This document shows, one piece after another, positions 1-9,178 of a stretch of 64,000 nt of DNA (positions within the stretch are counted from its first letter, which is position 1; each line of letters begins with the position of its first letter). The notes below the pieces were generated by a model. It worked only from the letters and a program-made list of their open reading frames with translations, made no database searches and was not told the DNA's origin. The stretch is taken from contig NZ_JBFEFI010000011.1 in the NCBI RefSeq assembly GCF_040717535.1, positions 1-64,000 of the forward strand. Reading direction: 5' to 3'. This stretch comes from Thalassoglobus sp. JC818 (GTDB lineage Bacteria; Planctomycetota; Planctomycetia; Planctomycetales; Planctomycetaceae). Both the position numbers and the translations under genes were made by a program.

Positions 1-803
1 GCAACCCCGAAGGGCAGCATCGGCGGATAGCAATAAAATTCAGGTATTTGACCTGCGCGTGTGATGGTTAAACACGCGTCGCATTCTCGCACCCCGGCGA
101 TCAAAGCTCTTCGCAGAACCTCTCAACACCAGAGAAAAACAAGAACACTGAACCCAAGCTCTTTAACGCAAAACGTTAAATCACAAGACGTCCACCAACC
201 AAATTGCCAAAGATCTTTACCAGTTGACTCTCAACTGGCTTGCCACAAGCGCCAAAAACTTACTCTAACACATGTGACAAAAAACAAAAGAGACAGCGAC
301 ACAAAACCTTATCAACATTGGGCTTGTGAAGCCGACTCGACTCTTTCGCTTGCTGCGGGAACAATACCAACAGTTGCCGAGGAGTCAACTTGCTAACAGC
401 AGAGTTTTTCAAACAAGACGAATCTTAAAAAGACATCTCGTTGAGAGAACTTTGCTGACGGATTGCCCCTTCCAAAACCACTCAACAAAAATCCGTGAGT
501 GAGAAGAGTTTATAGTAGAAAATGTGGAGACCACACTTGTCATTCATCCGTTTGCAAGTGTCGTTGAGCGTTGAGGTTTGATTGCCCCGTTCGCGACGAC
601 CAAAGTGAATAATAGCGGGACCGATGAGAGGGTCAAGGACCTTCGAAAGAAAAAATCAAAAGAGGATTCCGTAGGCAGGTCGAGGCATCGAGAGCTACCC
701 AGATTGCCTGAAGCTCCACCTTCGCCGACCCGGACATTTGCAGACTTACCCCGCGTCTCCTTTCGACGACGCGAAGAATTTCGCCCAGTTGCGACCAACT
801 TGA
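1..803. other. Long stretch without a supportable gene
   Basis: No convincing gene was found in these 803 bases. An open frame on the plus strand at 61-396 (111 codons) has no recognisable motif, no signal peptide and a composition that does not look coding. Overlapping frames on both strands at about 544-832 are equally unconvincing. The 3' ends of genes outside the window may lie to the left. The segment follows the stop of the minus-strand PAP2 gene, so it may hold that gene's terminator, but no clear hairpin with a T-run was recognised. Confidence 0.5.
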
Positions 804-1517
804 TCAAGATCGGAGGCGGTCCATTTCTCTGAGCCAGTCCGGCCGTCTGGTTTCCAGCCGGTCAAATTTCCTCGACAGCCAATTGTTTCCGACAAACAAA
901 CACCCGACGAGCCAGCCGAGAGCTGCTCCGAAGAAGACGTCGCTGGGAAAGTGGGCTGAAACTGAGACTCGATGGAAACCGGTTAAGATCGCCAGAAACA
1001 CAAACATCGGTTTCCCGTGCGGGTAAGCGGCGGAGAGAACTGCTGCAAACCCGAACGCTGAAGCTGTGTGGGCTGACGGAAAGCTTTGCCATGCTGATCC
1101 GCCTTCAGCGAATGGAAGCCACTGACCGAAACTCTCCCAGATTGTCGGAGACTGAAAGTCGAAGGAGTTGGGACGCGAACGGGCAATGAAGAGTTTCATA
1201 ATGTTCGCAGCGACGCCGGCACAGGATGCCGCCAGAAAGAAGCGGACGATTCGCCACTCTTTCCACTTCAGAGCAGATGTGAGGCAAAACAGCCCAATCA
1301 ATTGTCCGTAGGGAGTTCCGAAGTGTTCTGCCGCATCCACCAACTCGTGGAATTCGTCGAGCCAGTCGTCGTCGAGAAAGTAAACTCCGGCGGCTTTATC
1401 GAAGAGGAACACTGAAAACACACCGAGTCCGCAACAGACGAAAGGGACGGTCCACCTTCCCGGATTGACGAATCCTTCGCTCTGAGCTGCGAATCCGCCA
1501 TCACTGTTGTCAGTCAT
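804..1517 (-). CDS. PAP2-family membrane phosphatase
   Basis: Membrane-bound phosphatase of the type 2 phosphatidic acid phosphatase / vanadium haloperoxidase superfamily, probably dephosphorylating a lipid phosphate or undecaprenyl pyrophosphate at the outer face of the inner membrane. All three signature motifs are visible: KLFIARSRP (the K-x6-RP motif), SFPSAHTASAF (the PSGH motif in its PSAH form) and a third motif with R, H and D in HRVSVSAHFPSD. Several hydrophobic helices surround them, as the family requires. The ATG at 1517 is preferred over an in-frame GTG three codons upstream because the AAGGAAG ribosome site fits only the ATG. The gene stands alone, with a TPR gene just upstream on the same strand. 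The physiological substrate cannot be decided from sequence. Confidence 0.9.
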   Translation of the reverse strand: MTDNSDGGFAAQSEGFVNPGRWTVPFVCCGLGVFSVFLFDKAAGVYFLDDDWLDEFHELVDAAEHFGTPYGQLIGLFCLTSALKWKEWRIVRFFLAASCAGVAANIMKLFIARSRPNSFDFQSPTIWESFGQWLPFAEGGSAWQSFPSAHTASAFGFAAVLSAAYPHGKPMFVFLAILTGFHRVSVSAHFPSDVFFGAALGWLVGCLFVGNNWLSRKFDRLETRRPDWLREMDRLRS

Positions 1518-1569
1518 TTCGTTCACTTCCTTGCCTGCGAAATATCAGTTGGCTCGATTCGAGACTCTA

Positions 1570-2334
1570 TCAATCCGTTTGGTTCTGACTGGGCTCAAGT
1601 TGACTCAGGCGTTCAAGATGCAGTCGGGCGACATGCCACATGAAGTTCGGGCCGTATCCGGCAGTTCGTCCCCAGTCCGACACAGCTGCCTGTCTGAGAA
1701 ATGGCTTGGCTTCGTCGGTTCGTCCCTGGGCGTCTTCATGCAATCCAATGTACAGAGACGCGTAGAACATCCGCTTACTTCGCTCTTCATCGCTGATTGT
1801 TGCGTTTGCAATGCGTTCGAGAAGTTCCTTCTTTGTGATTTCTCCTGAGTACAAACGGTAAATGTCTCCGAACGGTTCACGATCATCTTTCTCGTACTTG
1901 AGCAACTCGGCTTGAGCAACCTCACTCCCGGAATGCTTCAATTGAGACAGGTACCTCCAGATGCCATTCTCACGATCCACCTGATCGAACGAATGATATC
2001 GTTGGAACTGCGAAGTCGCCTGGGCGAAATTTGAGGTGTAGTAGTAAGCAATTCCTCGTCGCCAATGTGAGGAATCACGCTCAGGAACCAGCTCGACAAT
2101 CTTGTCGTAATCGGCCAGTGCTGCCTCGAATTGACCGAGAAAGAAATGGGCATCGCCTCGCGCTGAGTAAAGACCCTCATTCTGTGGTGCAGCAATGATT
2201 GCCTCAGACAGCTGCGCGACTCGATTGTTCCACTTCTCTGCTTCGAAGCTGGGCTTTGCCTGTTCCTGACCTTCTGTTTCGTGTGCCGCAAGACACACGG
2301 TAAGCACCACGGCGAGGGCGACCGTTGGCTTCAT
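1570..2334 (-). CDS. Exported TPR-repeat protein
   Basis: A 254-residue protein with an N-terminal signal peptide (start MKPTVALAVVLTVCLAAHE) followed by tetratricopeptide-like helical repeats. The clearest repeats are around residues 45-120, with the pattern of a small residue after two helices, as in LYSARGDAHFFLGQFEAALADY, and a further repeat in the C-terminal half (MFYASLYIGLHEDAQGRTDEAKP). TPR domains bind protein partners, so a periplasmic scaffold role is likely but the partner is unknown. A longer reading from 2364 would put ten residues before the signal peptide, so the internal ATG at 2334 was chosen. The PAP2 gene lies 52 bp downstream on the same strand and could be co-transcribed. 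Confidence 0.75.
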   Translation of the reverse strand: MKPTVALAVVLTVCLAAHETEGQEQAKPSFEAEKWNNRVAQLSEAIIAAPQNEGLYSARGDAHFFLGQFEAALADYDKIVELVPERDSSHWRRGIAYYYTSNFAQATSQFQRYHSFDQVDRENGIWRYLSQLKHSGSEVAQAELLKYEKDDREPFGDIYRLYSGEITKKELLERIANATISDEERSKRMFYASLYIGLHEDAQGRTDEAKPFLRQAAVSDWGRTAGYGPNFMWHVARLHLERLSQLEPSQNQTD

Positions 2335-2634
2335 TGAAACGGAAGTACGGCAGAAGCTTCGCATCCAATCTGATCCTTATCGCTGCTCACCGAAGTTGTT
2401 CGCGGGAACTTATCTGGTTCAATTCGACCGAGGCAATTCGGCAATTGACTGCTTATCGCGGATTCCGCAATGCGAAGCATAGGGAATCGACTTCTGATCG
2501 ACTATTCTTCGAAGCGATTGAATGAACATTGCGACGATGCAAGCAGACTTGCCAGGTCGCAGTCGTTCGCATGGTTACTCAATTCAATCAAAGCGTCCAG
2601 CAGTTCCCGTCTCATTTCAGAAGTCCGCATTTCT

Positions 2635-3489
2635 GTGTCCAAGCCTGATTCTGGTCACCCACTGTCGCATCTTGCCGATCTTGCGTGTCAGCAGATTCGG
2701 ACACAATATCTCGACACGCTTCCGACTTCGTCAGAGCTTCCCAAAATTGCGATCGTACTCGGAACCGGGTTTGGAGGATTCACCGAATCCCTCGACATCG
2801 CCTGTATCTTGAAATTTGAAGACCTCGAAGGGTTCGAGAAGACGACCGCAACCGGACATTTAGGACGGTTCATCATTGGACGCGTCGGAAGCTGCGGCGT
2901 CATCGTTTTGCAAGGCCGCCCGCACTTTTACGAGGGGCATCACGTCTCGACAATCACTTATCCAATGGAAGTCTTGAGTTGTCTCGGTGTCGAAACGGTG
3001 TTTCTTTCGTGTGCTGCCGGAGGGCTGTCGAGTCACTATCAAGTCGGCGATTTGATGTTGATTCGCGATCACGTCAACTTTCTGCAAGCGAGATCGGCTC
3101 AATTCGGCGATCGCGCCCCCCTGCCCCGTGAGAAGTCTGTCGATGACGATCTTCTGACAGCGAAGCGCTTGCAGCGGATTGCCCGAAGGCACAACTTCCC
3201 GTTGCATGAGGGAACTTACATCGCTGTGCCGGGGCCAAATTACGAAACGCGAGCGGAACTCCGCTTCTTTCGCCGAATTGGTGAAGCAATTGGGATGTCG
3301 ACGGTTCCCGAAGTCATCCATGCAAGACGGTGTGGGATGAAGACGATCGCCGTCGCTGCAATTACAAATTTATGCCTGCCAGATGCTGGTGAAGTTGCCG
3401 ACGGTGATCACGTCGTCCAGGTGGCACAATCTACTCTTCCGAGATTTCAGAATCTCGTGACCGACTTTCTAAAGCAGCAGGACATCTGA
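2635..3489 (+). CDS. Purine nucleoside phosphorylase (inosine-guanosine type)
   Basis: Phosphorolyses purine nucleosides to free base and ribose-1-phosphate in the cytoplasmic salvage pathway. The trimeric PNP family is recognised by GTGFGGF near the N-terminus (phosphate loop), GRPHFYEGH, the AAGG segment, GPNYETRAELRF (contains the purine-site Glu), GMSTVPEVIHARRCGM and AITN with the catalytic Asn. From the GTG at 2635 the protein is 284 residues, close to the family length. The frame is open back to an ATG at 2470, but that extension is rich in Ser and Arg and matches nothing in the family. The residue before AAGG is Cys where the human enzyme has Asn, and the Leu-Cys after the catalytic Asn is also unusual. 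The gene is separated from its neighbours and convergent with the ABC permease. Confidence 0.88.
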   Translation: MSKPDSGHPLSHLADLACQQIRTQYLDTLPTSSELPKIAIVLGTGFGGFTESLDIACILKFEDLEGFEKTTATGHLGRFIIGRVGSCGVIVLQGRPHFYEGHHVSTITYPMEVLSCLGVETVFLSCAAGGLSSHYQVGDLMLIRDHVNFLQARSAQFGDRAPLPREKSVDDDLLTAKRLQRIARRHNFPLHEGTYIAVPGPNYETRAELRFFRRIGEAIGMSTVPEVIHARRCGMKTIAVAAITNLCLPDAGEVADGDHVVQVAQSTLPRFQNLVTDFLKQQDI

Positions 3490-3528
3490 GTCCGCATCGA
3501 ATGGGACTCATGGTCCTCCAGTTCAAGA

Positions 3529-5106
3529 TCAGGCTGCGGCTTTCTTTTCGAGTGTCCTGCCGATCAACACGTGCAGCAATAATACCAGCACGAACACGAC
3601 CCCAGCAGCGATCATCCCAAGGAGGTATCCAAACTCCTCGCTGAAGCGAATGTTGAATGCTGAAACGAAAATCCCGACCAGAGTTGTCGGAATTAGACAC
3701 CCAAAATACTGCACAAAATAGGCGACGAAGAGTGCCCACCATCCGTTGAAGGACAATGAAAGATAGGCAACGAGGTGATAATAAAGCAGCAATTGGGCGA
3801 CGACATTCGCGACAATGATCATGCCGATGGCAAAATTCTCTCCTCGTCCGATCTCCTTCAGGATTTCACTGACGATCCCGGGCGCGAAGGCGAGCGAGAG
3901 CAGAAGAAAAAACACAGACGGGATCACTCCGATAAACGCACCAGCCAGTTTCGAATAGGCAATCTTCGCCGTCGATTCTGGAAGCATCATCAGGTTCGCA
4001 AGTGTCTTGTCTTTCACCTCTCTGTGGAAAGTGCCTCCCACCAGAAGTGCCACTTCCAGCGGAATAAACCCAAAGCACAAAAATGCAGCCACAATTCCGG
4101 CGCTTTCCTCCACGTCAAGTTGATTCAATCTCCAGCCTGAATGCACACCAGCCACGATGAACGCCAGCAAGCTATAGGCGACCACTCGGAACACAATCGA
4201 ACGCCGGCCCCCCGCCACGAATTTGAAGTCTTTCCAAACGAGTGCATGGCTCCAGACTCGCGGACGATGTGTTGCACGTGCTGCGCGACGCGTTGACTTG
4301 GAAGCGACCGGAGCAGATTCGGTCTCTCGATTGAACCAGTCGAAAACCATCCAGGAGAAGCCGAAGAACAGGACGCCGACCAGCATGTTCGAGACGAATT
4401 GAAGACTGAAGTAAGGCTGGCTCCCGCCAGTTGCAAGGATCTGGCTGAGCTGAACAAATACGTTTGTCTGCCAGTACTTACTCATCAAACTCACGCCAGC
4501 CGAGGCAATTTGCCCGAAGACTGTGTCGTTCTGAAAGAGAACGAAGATCGTGTGCAACAAGGCTGGGAGGGCGTGGTAAACCAGCACCAGAATTCCGGCG
4601 AGCCCTGCGGCATTCGCTGTCGATCTGAAAATCACCGAACACCAGAGCGAGATGTTCCCAATCAACACGATATATGCAGCGACAGCCAGATAACTCGCCA
4701 GAACCTGATGAAGCGTCACTCCACCAAGCGTGACGGCGAGAAGTGAATACGGAACCTGCACGACGAGGATCAGCAGGATGGAAATCATCCTTGGTGCAAA
4801 TTTCCCGAGCAAGATCGCAAGCGGAGAGACATCCGCAATTTGGAGTAGCGGAAGAGTCCGCTCTTCTTTTTCTTCCGTGATCGAATTGGCAAAGAGCAAC
4901 GGGACGACAAACGAGGCAAAGATTGCGTTTGCGTAGATGATTGATTGAAAGAACGACTTCCCTGGTGCTTGTGAGTTGAACGCCACACCCGCCGAAATCA
5001 GTTGCATCAAAATGAAGAAGGCGAGGCCCATACGCATCAAATGCGGAGTGAGACTTCTGGCATCAACCCTCATTGCACGGGTCGCTAAAGCGGTCGTCTT
5101 TCGCAC
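3529..5106 (-). CDS. ABC-2 type transporter permease
   Basis: Large integral membrane protein of about 525 residues with around twelve hydrophobic segments arranged as two halves. The conserved feature of ABC-2 permeases is seen near residues 70-95: a helix, then NSITEEKEERTLPLLQIADV, then the next membrane segment. A second copy of the motif, HREVKDKTLANLMMLPES, lies in the C-terminal half, so this is a fused two-half permease. Its ATP-binding partner is not encoded in the adjacent sequence of the window. The substrate is unknown. The start is a GTG at 5106; an ATG at 5073 (MRVDARSL) is an alternative. It converges on the purine nucleoside phosphorylase, with only 39 bp between the stops. 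Confidence 0.85.
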   Translation of the reverse strand: MRKTTALATRAMRVDARSLTPHLMRMGLAFFILMQLISAGVAFNSQAPGKSFFQSIIYANAIFASFVVPLLFANSITEEKEERTLPLLQIADVSPLAILLGKFAPRMISILLILVVQVPYSLLAVTLGGVTLHQVLASYLAVAAYIVLIGNISLWCSVIFRSTANAAGLAGILVLVYHALPALLHTIFVLFQNDTVFGQIASAGVSLMSKYWQTNVFVQLSQILATGGSQPYFSLQFVSNMLVGVLFFGFSWMVFDWFNRETESAPVASKSTRRAARATHRPRVWSHALVWKDFKFVAGGRRSIVFRVVAYSLLAFIVAGVHSGWRLNQLDVEESAGIVAAFLCFGFIPLEVALLVGGTFHREVKDKTLANLMMLPESTAKIAYSKLAGAFIGVIPSVFFLLLSLAFAPGIVSEILKEIGRGENFAIGMIIVANVVAQLLLYYHLVAYLSLSFNGWWALFVAYFVQYFGCLIPTTLVGIFVSAFNIRFSEEFGYLLGMIAAGVVFVLVLLLHVLIGRTLEKKAAA

Positions 5107-5580
5107 CTGTCAATCCAGCCCTTCAGGAACTCGTGAGTAAATTGGACAACGTCCCCAACCTCTTGAATGACGTCACTGTAGGAACCCTGTTTTGCAGTTC
5201 ACAAGTGAAGTCGCTGTTCATTGCAATCTCAACTACGCGAAACGCACCTCTGATCGTTGAACGAATTGGAAGGCGCAATGGATCAGGGAAGTTTTTCTCA
5301 TAATGCCCCAGAAACACCTGAACCCGTTCGTTTACGGCATGATCTTTCAATCAATCGCCGTATCGGAGCTGCCCCTGACTTGTCTGAAGCAACTCACACA
5401 AACAATCATGGCGCCTTCTCAAATCAACCGGCATCACAATCCCAGCATCGTACAATCTCGCAATGAGTCAGGCTGTTCAAGTTTGACAAGACAGCCTGAT
5501 TTCCAATGGCGAGTCGGTAGACCAGACAGAGTGAAACGCAGAGAATCGGATGGTCGCCCTTTTTTGAGTAAGAGACTCTT
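5107..5580. other. Divergent intergenic region
   Basis: This 474 bp lies between the divergent ABC permease and the M20 peptidase, so promoters for both should be here. Short open frames occur on both strands, but none has a family motif, a good ribosome site or plausible composition. No clear operator palindrome or riboswitch-like structure was recognised. Confidence 0.5.
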
Positions 5581-6708
5581 ATGAATTCACTTGAGTACGC
5601 CAGCGAGTTGATCAAATTTCCGTCGGTGAGTTCGACTTCCAACGTTGAAGTTACGGACCAGATCGCAGACTGGCTGCGGTCGATCGATGTGACAGTTGAG
5701 CGGATCGACTACACCGATCACAAAGGAATCGCCAAATCGAATGTGGTCGGCAAGCTTGGTTCCGGAACCGGCGGGCTGGCGTATTTTGGACATTCTGATG
5801 TGGTCCCCGCCGACGATTGGGTGATTGAGGAGCATGGGCCCTTCTCCCCGACGATCAAAGATGGACGACTTTACGGACGCGGAAGCACTGACATGAAAGG
5901 TTCGGTCGCGTGCTTTATCTCGGCAATGAAACAGTTCCGAAACCGAACTCTGTCCGCCCCCGTCTACTTCTGTTGCACCGCAGACGAAGAAGTCGGAATG
6001 CTTGGTGCTCAGCAGGTCGTTGAGCGATCCAAACTCTACCAGGAAATGGTCGAGGGCCAGACACGAGCGATCATCGGAGAACCGACTCGTTTTGAAGTCG
6101 TTCATGCTCACAAAGGAGGTTGCTTGATTAAGGTGACCGCTTCCGGAAAAGCTGCTCACTCCAGCACGAAAGAAGGAATCAACGCGAACTGGAAAATGAT
6201 TCCGTTCCTGTCGGAAATGTGGGAACTGAACAACGAAATGGAAACTGAAACCGCATGGCAGAATCCAATGTTCAACCCTCCAACGATGACGATGAATCTC
6301 GGCATCAATGATCACACTCATGCTGTGAACATCACCCCTCCACAAAGCGTATGCACGATCTACTTTCGTCAAATGCCAGGCATAGATGCGACTCCGATCA
6401 TCGATCGCGTCCGCGACACATGCGATCGATTCAAGCTAAAGATGGAAATCGTCTTTCAAGCTCCGCCGTTCGATATTGATCCCGAATCGCCATTCGTTCA
6501 GGAGTGCCTCAAGTTCTCACCAGAGAAGAGCCCGAAGACCGTCTCATACGGTACAGACGGTGCCTGGTTTGGAGCACTCAAACAGGCCGTCGTGTTCGGT
6601 CCCGGCAGCATCGCTCAAGCACACACACACGATGAGTGGGTCAAACTCGAAGATCTCGAACACGGCACGCAGACTTATTCTCAGATGATCGACAACTGGT
6701 GCTCTTAG
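5581..6708 (+). CDS. M20-family metallopeptidase (ArgE/DapE type)
   Basis: Zinc-dependent amidohydrolase of the ArgE/DapE/ACY1/CPG2 family, which removes acyl groups from amino acids such as acetylornithine or succinyl-diaminopimelate. Visible metal and catalytic motifs are YFGHSDVVPADDW (first metal His and catalytic Asp), LYGRGSTDMKGSVACF (bridging Asp) and CCTADEEVGMLGA (catalytic Glu and metal Glu). The C-terminal metal His is likely in GPGSIAQAHTHDEWV. At 375 residues it has the usual family length, including the central dimerisation domain. The exact substrate is not decided by sequence, since no arg or dap genes are adjacent. A stop at 6706 separates it from the glycoside hydrolase 91 bp downstream, which could share its transcript. 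Confidence 0.88.
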   Translation: MNSLEYASELIKFPSVSSTSNVEVTDQIADWLRSIDVTVERIDYTDHKGIAKSNVVGKLGSGTGGLAYFGHSDVVPADDWVIEEHGPFSPTIKDGRLYGRGSTDMKGSVACFISAMKQFRNRTLSAPVYFCCTADEEVGMLGAQQVVERSKLYQEMVEGQTRAIIGEPTRFEVVHAHKGGCLIKVTASGKAAHSSTKEGINANWKMIPFLSEMWELNNEMETETAWQNPMFNPPTMTMNLGINDHTHAVNITPPQSVCTIYFRQMPGIDATPIIDRVRDTCDRFKLKMEIVFQAPPFDIDPESPFVQECLKFSPEKSPKTVSYGTDGAWFGALKQAVVFGPGSIAQAHTHDEWVKLEDLEHGTQTYSQMIDNWCS

Positions 6709-6799
6709 AGCGGGCTTGAGGGTCTGTACGTATTCGAATTCGTTCCGGAAAACTCACACGACTGACAACAATCGCAACGAGTTGAAATCAGGAAGCCAA

Positions 6800-9061
6800 A
6801 TGATGCGAAGTTTCGGCCGAACGTTTCTTGTGATCGCCACCCTCTTCCCATCGCTGACATTTGCCTGGGAGGGTGTGCTCGACGATTCCAACTCATGGCC
6901 TCTTCCTGAACAAACCGATCCGCTCTCGGACAATGCCCTTCTCGATCTGCGAGATCTCAACGAAGCGGAGTCAGGACAGAGCGGATTCGTTCGACTCTCA
7001 GCGGACAAGAACGACTTCGTCCTCGGAGATGGAACACCGGCAAGGTTCTGGATGGTCGGCACAGATGCTCATCGCTTCCCGCCCGAACAGATGGATCACC
7101 ACGCCCGCTGGCTGGCCAAGTTGGGCGTCAACATGGTTCGACTTCACGTCACAGTGTGCGATCGATCACCCGGATCGAAGATCACGGACGTCGACGAAGA
7201 ATTGATCGACGGCGTTTTCCGATTCATCCAGTCCGCAAAACAGAACGGAATTTACGTTCTTCTGTCGCCGTTCTATGCCCATTTCGATGCTCCCGCCAGT
7301 TGGAACCTGCCCGGCGGAGAAGTTGATATGGAAGGATTGTTGTTTATCGATCCGACGCTGCAAGATGCGTACGAACATTGGACGCAAACACTCTATACAC
7401 GCGTCAATCCTTACACCGGATTGGCTATCAAGGACGATCCGACGGTCGCCATTCTCCAAATCCACAATGAGGATTCGCTTCTCTTCTGGACGATGCAGCG
7501 GCTTCCAGATCACCATCGAGAAATGCTGTCCGAACACTTCTCCAACTTCCTCGCCGAACGTTACGGCTCGACCTCAGCAGCCTGGGATGCCTGGGGAGAC
7601 GGCTGGAAAGGGAACGACCCGTTGGATGACCCGCAAAACGGGCGAATCGCTTGTTTGAAGATCTACGATTTAACAACTGATGGAGAAGGCGCTTTCGCCA
7701 AGCGGCAACGCGATACAGCTGAGTTCCTTGCCAAGTTTCAATTTGAGTTTTATCGCGAAATGGGAACCTACCTGCGAGATGAACTCGGCTGTCAGCAACT
7801 GCTCAATGCGACGAACTGGCGAACAGCCAATGATGAGAAGCTGAAAGCTTTAGAGCGTTATTCGTATCACGCTCTCGATATTGATGCGGAGAACGAATAC
7901 GTCGGCTCAGACTTTCAGCATCAAGGTCCTAACGATGGATACCGAATCGACCCCGGCGACTACCTGGTCAACGAGTCGGTGCTCTCCAAGCCATTCGAGA
8001 TGTGTACGAACTTTCGGCAGCACGTGGGGTATCCATTCATTGTCACTGAGACAGCCTGGAAAAATCCCAACCGATATCAAAGCGAGGGTCCATTTCTGGT
8101 CGCCGCCTATCAAAGCCTCAACGGTCTTGACGGGGTGGCGTGGTTTTCATGTCAGACACCTGAATATGAACGAGACCCGCTGAAGCCGTTCTGGCGGACA
8201 GGCGACCAGTTGTCGACTCACAAGTGGAACCATTGCTACCCGGCAATGATGGCCGGATTCCCAGCAAATGCACTGTTATACCGTCGAGGCGATCTGAAAC
8301 AAGCCTCGCCCATCGTCATCGACAGTCGAACTTTCGAAGAGATCTTCAACCGTGAGATCCCACGAATCGCAGACAACGAAGCCTATGGAGATCAACGCAA
8401 CTTGCCGGACCTCAACGCAGGCTGGTCTCCCGATGGTGATGAAGTGAACCGGGCAGCCTTCTTGATTGGGCCGGTTCAAACAACGAAATCTGAGGAGAGC
8501 AGTCCGCAAGTTCCTCCAGATCTCACTCCTTTTTTCGAACCTCAATCGGGAACGATTACCAGCTCTACCGGAGAACTGAAGTGGGACTATCGCCGCGAAC
8601 TGTGCACCATGGACGCTCCGAAAGCACAGGGAGTGACAGGCTTCTTAAGGCAGAACGGCGGAGTTTTCGAATTGTCTGATGTGACGATTGAGAGCAAAAA
8701 CGAATATGCCACCATCAACGTCGTGAGCCTCGATGACCAGCCCATTCAAGACTCAAAGAAACTCTTGATTCAAGTCGTCACTGTTAATCGATTGACTGGC
8801 TTTGAGACTCAGCCTGCAACCTTTCGACTCGGGAACAAGGAAGACAGCCCGGAGATCGAGGGAGAGCAGATCGTAAGAATCGGACGACCACCGTTTCGAA
8901 TCGCCAACACCGAAGTCAGTGTCACACTTAACAACCCTGCGTTGAACAAGGTTCAAGTCCTCGACATCGCTGGGCACCTCGTCGACACTCTAGATGTCAG
9001 CAACGGTCGAGTGACACTTCCACAGAATGCGATTTACGCCATCGTGACGACGAACGACTGA
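6800..9061 (+). CDS. Exported GH-A-clan glycoside hydrolase-like protein
   Basis: A 753-residue exported protein with a signal peptide (MMRSFGRTFLVIATLFPSLTFA) and a TIM-barrel region resembling cellulase-like family 5 and related clan GH-A hydrolases. Two carboxylates sit where the retaining mechanism needs them: Glu224 in ILQIHNEDSLLFW (acid/base after Asn) and Glu417 in PFIVTETAWKN (probable nucleophile). The barrel begins around residue 50 with FWMVGTDAHRF and the strand motif LAKLGVNMVRLH. The C-terminal 200 residues look like beta-sandwich modules. The ATG at 6800 was chosen because CAGGAAG lies just upstream; the longer reading from 6716 would bury the signal peptide. The polysaccharide attacked is unknown. 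A perfect hairpin follows the gene. Confidence 0.7.
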   Translation: MMRSFGRTFLVIATLFPSLTFAWEGVLDDSNSWPLPEQTDPLSDNALLDLRDLNEAESGQSGFVRLSADKNDFVLGDGTPARFWMVGTDAHRFPPEQMDHHARWLAKLGVNMVRLHVTVCDRSPGSKITDVDEELIDGVFRFIQSAKQNGIYVLLSPFYAHFDAPASWNLPGGEVDMEGLLFIDPTLQDAYEHWTQTLYTRVNPYTGLAIKDDPTVAILQIHNEDSLLFWTMQRLPDHHREMLSEHFSNFLAERYGSTSAAWDAWGDGWKGNDPLDDPQNGRIACLKIYDLTTDGEGAFAKRQRDTAEFLAKFQFEFYREMGTYLRDELGCQQLLNATNWRTANDEKLKALERYSYHALDIDAENEYVGSDFQHQGPNDGYRIDPGDYLVNESVLSKPFEMCTNFRQHVGYPFIVTETAWKNPNRYQSEGPFLVAAYQSLNGLDGVAWFSCQTPEYERDPLKPFWRTGDQLSTHKWNHCYPAMMAGFPANALLYRRGDLKQASPIVIDSRTFEEIFNREIPRIADNEAYGDQRNLPDLNAGWSPDGDEVNRAAFLIGPVQTTKSEESSPQVPPDLTPFFEPQSGTITSSTGELKWDYRRELCTMDAPKAQGVTGFLRQNGGVFELSDVTIESKNEYATINVVSLDDQPIQDSKKLLIQVVTVNRLTGFETQPATFRLGNKEDSPEIEGEQIVRIGRPPFRIANTEVSVTLNNPALNKVQVLDIAGHLVDTLDVSNGRVTLPQNAIYAIVTTND

Positions 9062-9110
9062 TTTCAACGCACCCGTTTCACCTTCCCATCATCGTTTCTG
9101 AAATCAACGA

Positions 9111-9155
9111 AACGGCGGAGCGCGCCCATCAGCACGCTCCGCCGTTCGATCTTTT
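9111..9155 (+). terminator. Rho-independent terminator after the glycoside hydrolase
   Basis: Twelve-base perfect stem (AACGGCGGAGCG at 9111-9122 pairing with CGCTCCGCCGTT at 9135-9146), a 12-base loop, and CGATCTTTT downstream. It lies between the convergent glycoside hydrolase and DUF1549/DUF1553 genes and may act in both directions, although the T-run on the minus side is weak. Confidence 0.8.
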
Positions 9156-9178
9156 AACAATTGGTCAAAGAAGCAAGA

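Noticed and set aside
61..396. Plus-strand open frame of 111 codons
   Set aside because: No motif, no signal peptide, no clear ribosome site and non-coding-like composition.
5587..6372. Long minus-strand open frame opposite the M20 peptidase
   Set aside because: It is antisense to a gene with full family motifs, and its translation has no family resemblance.
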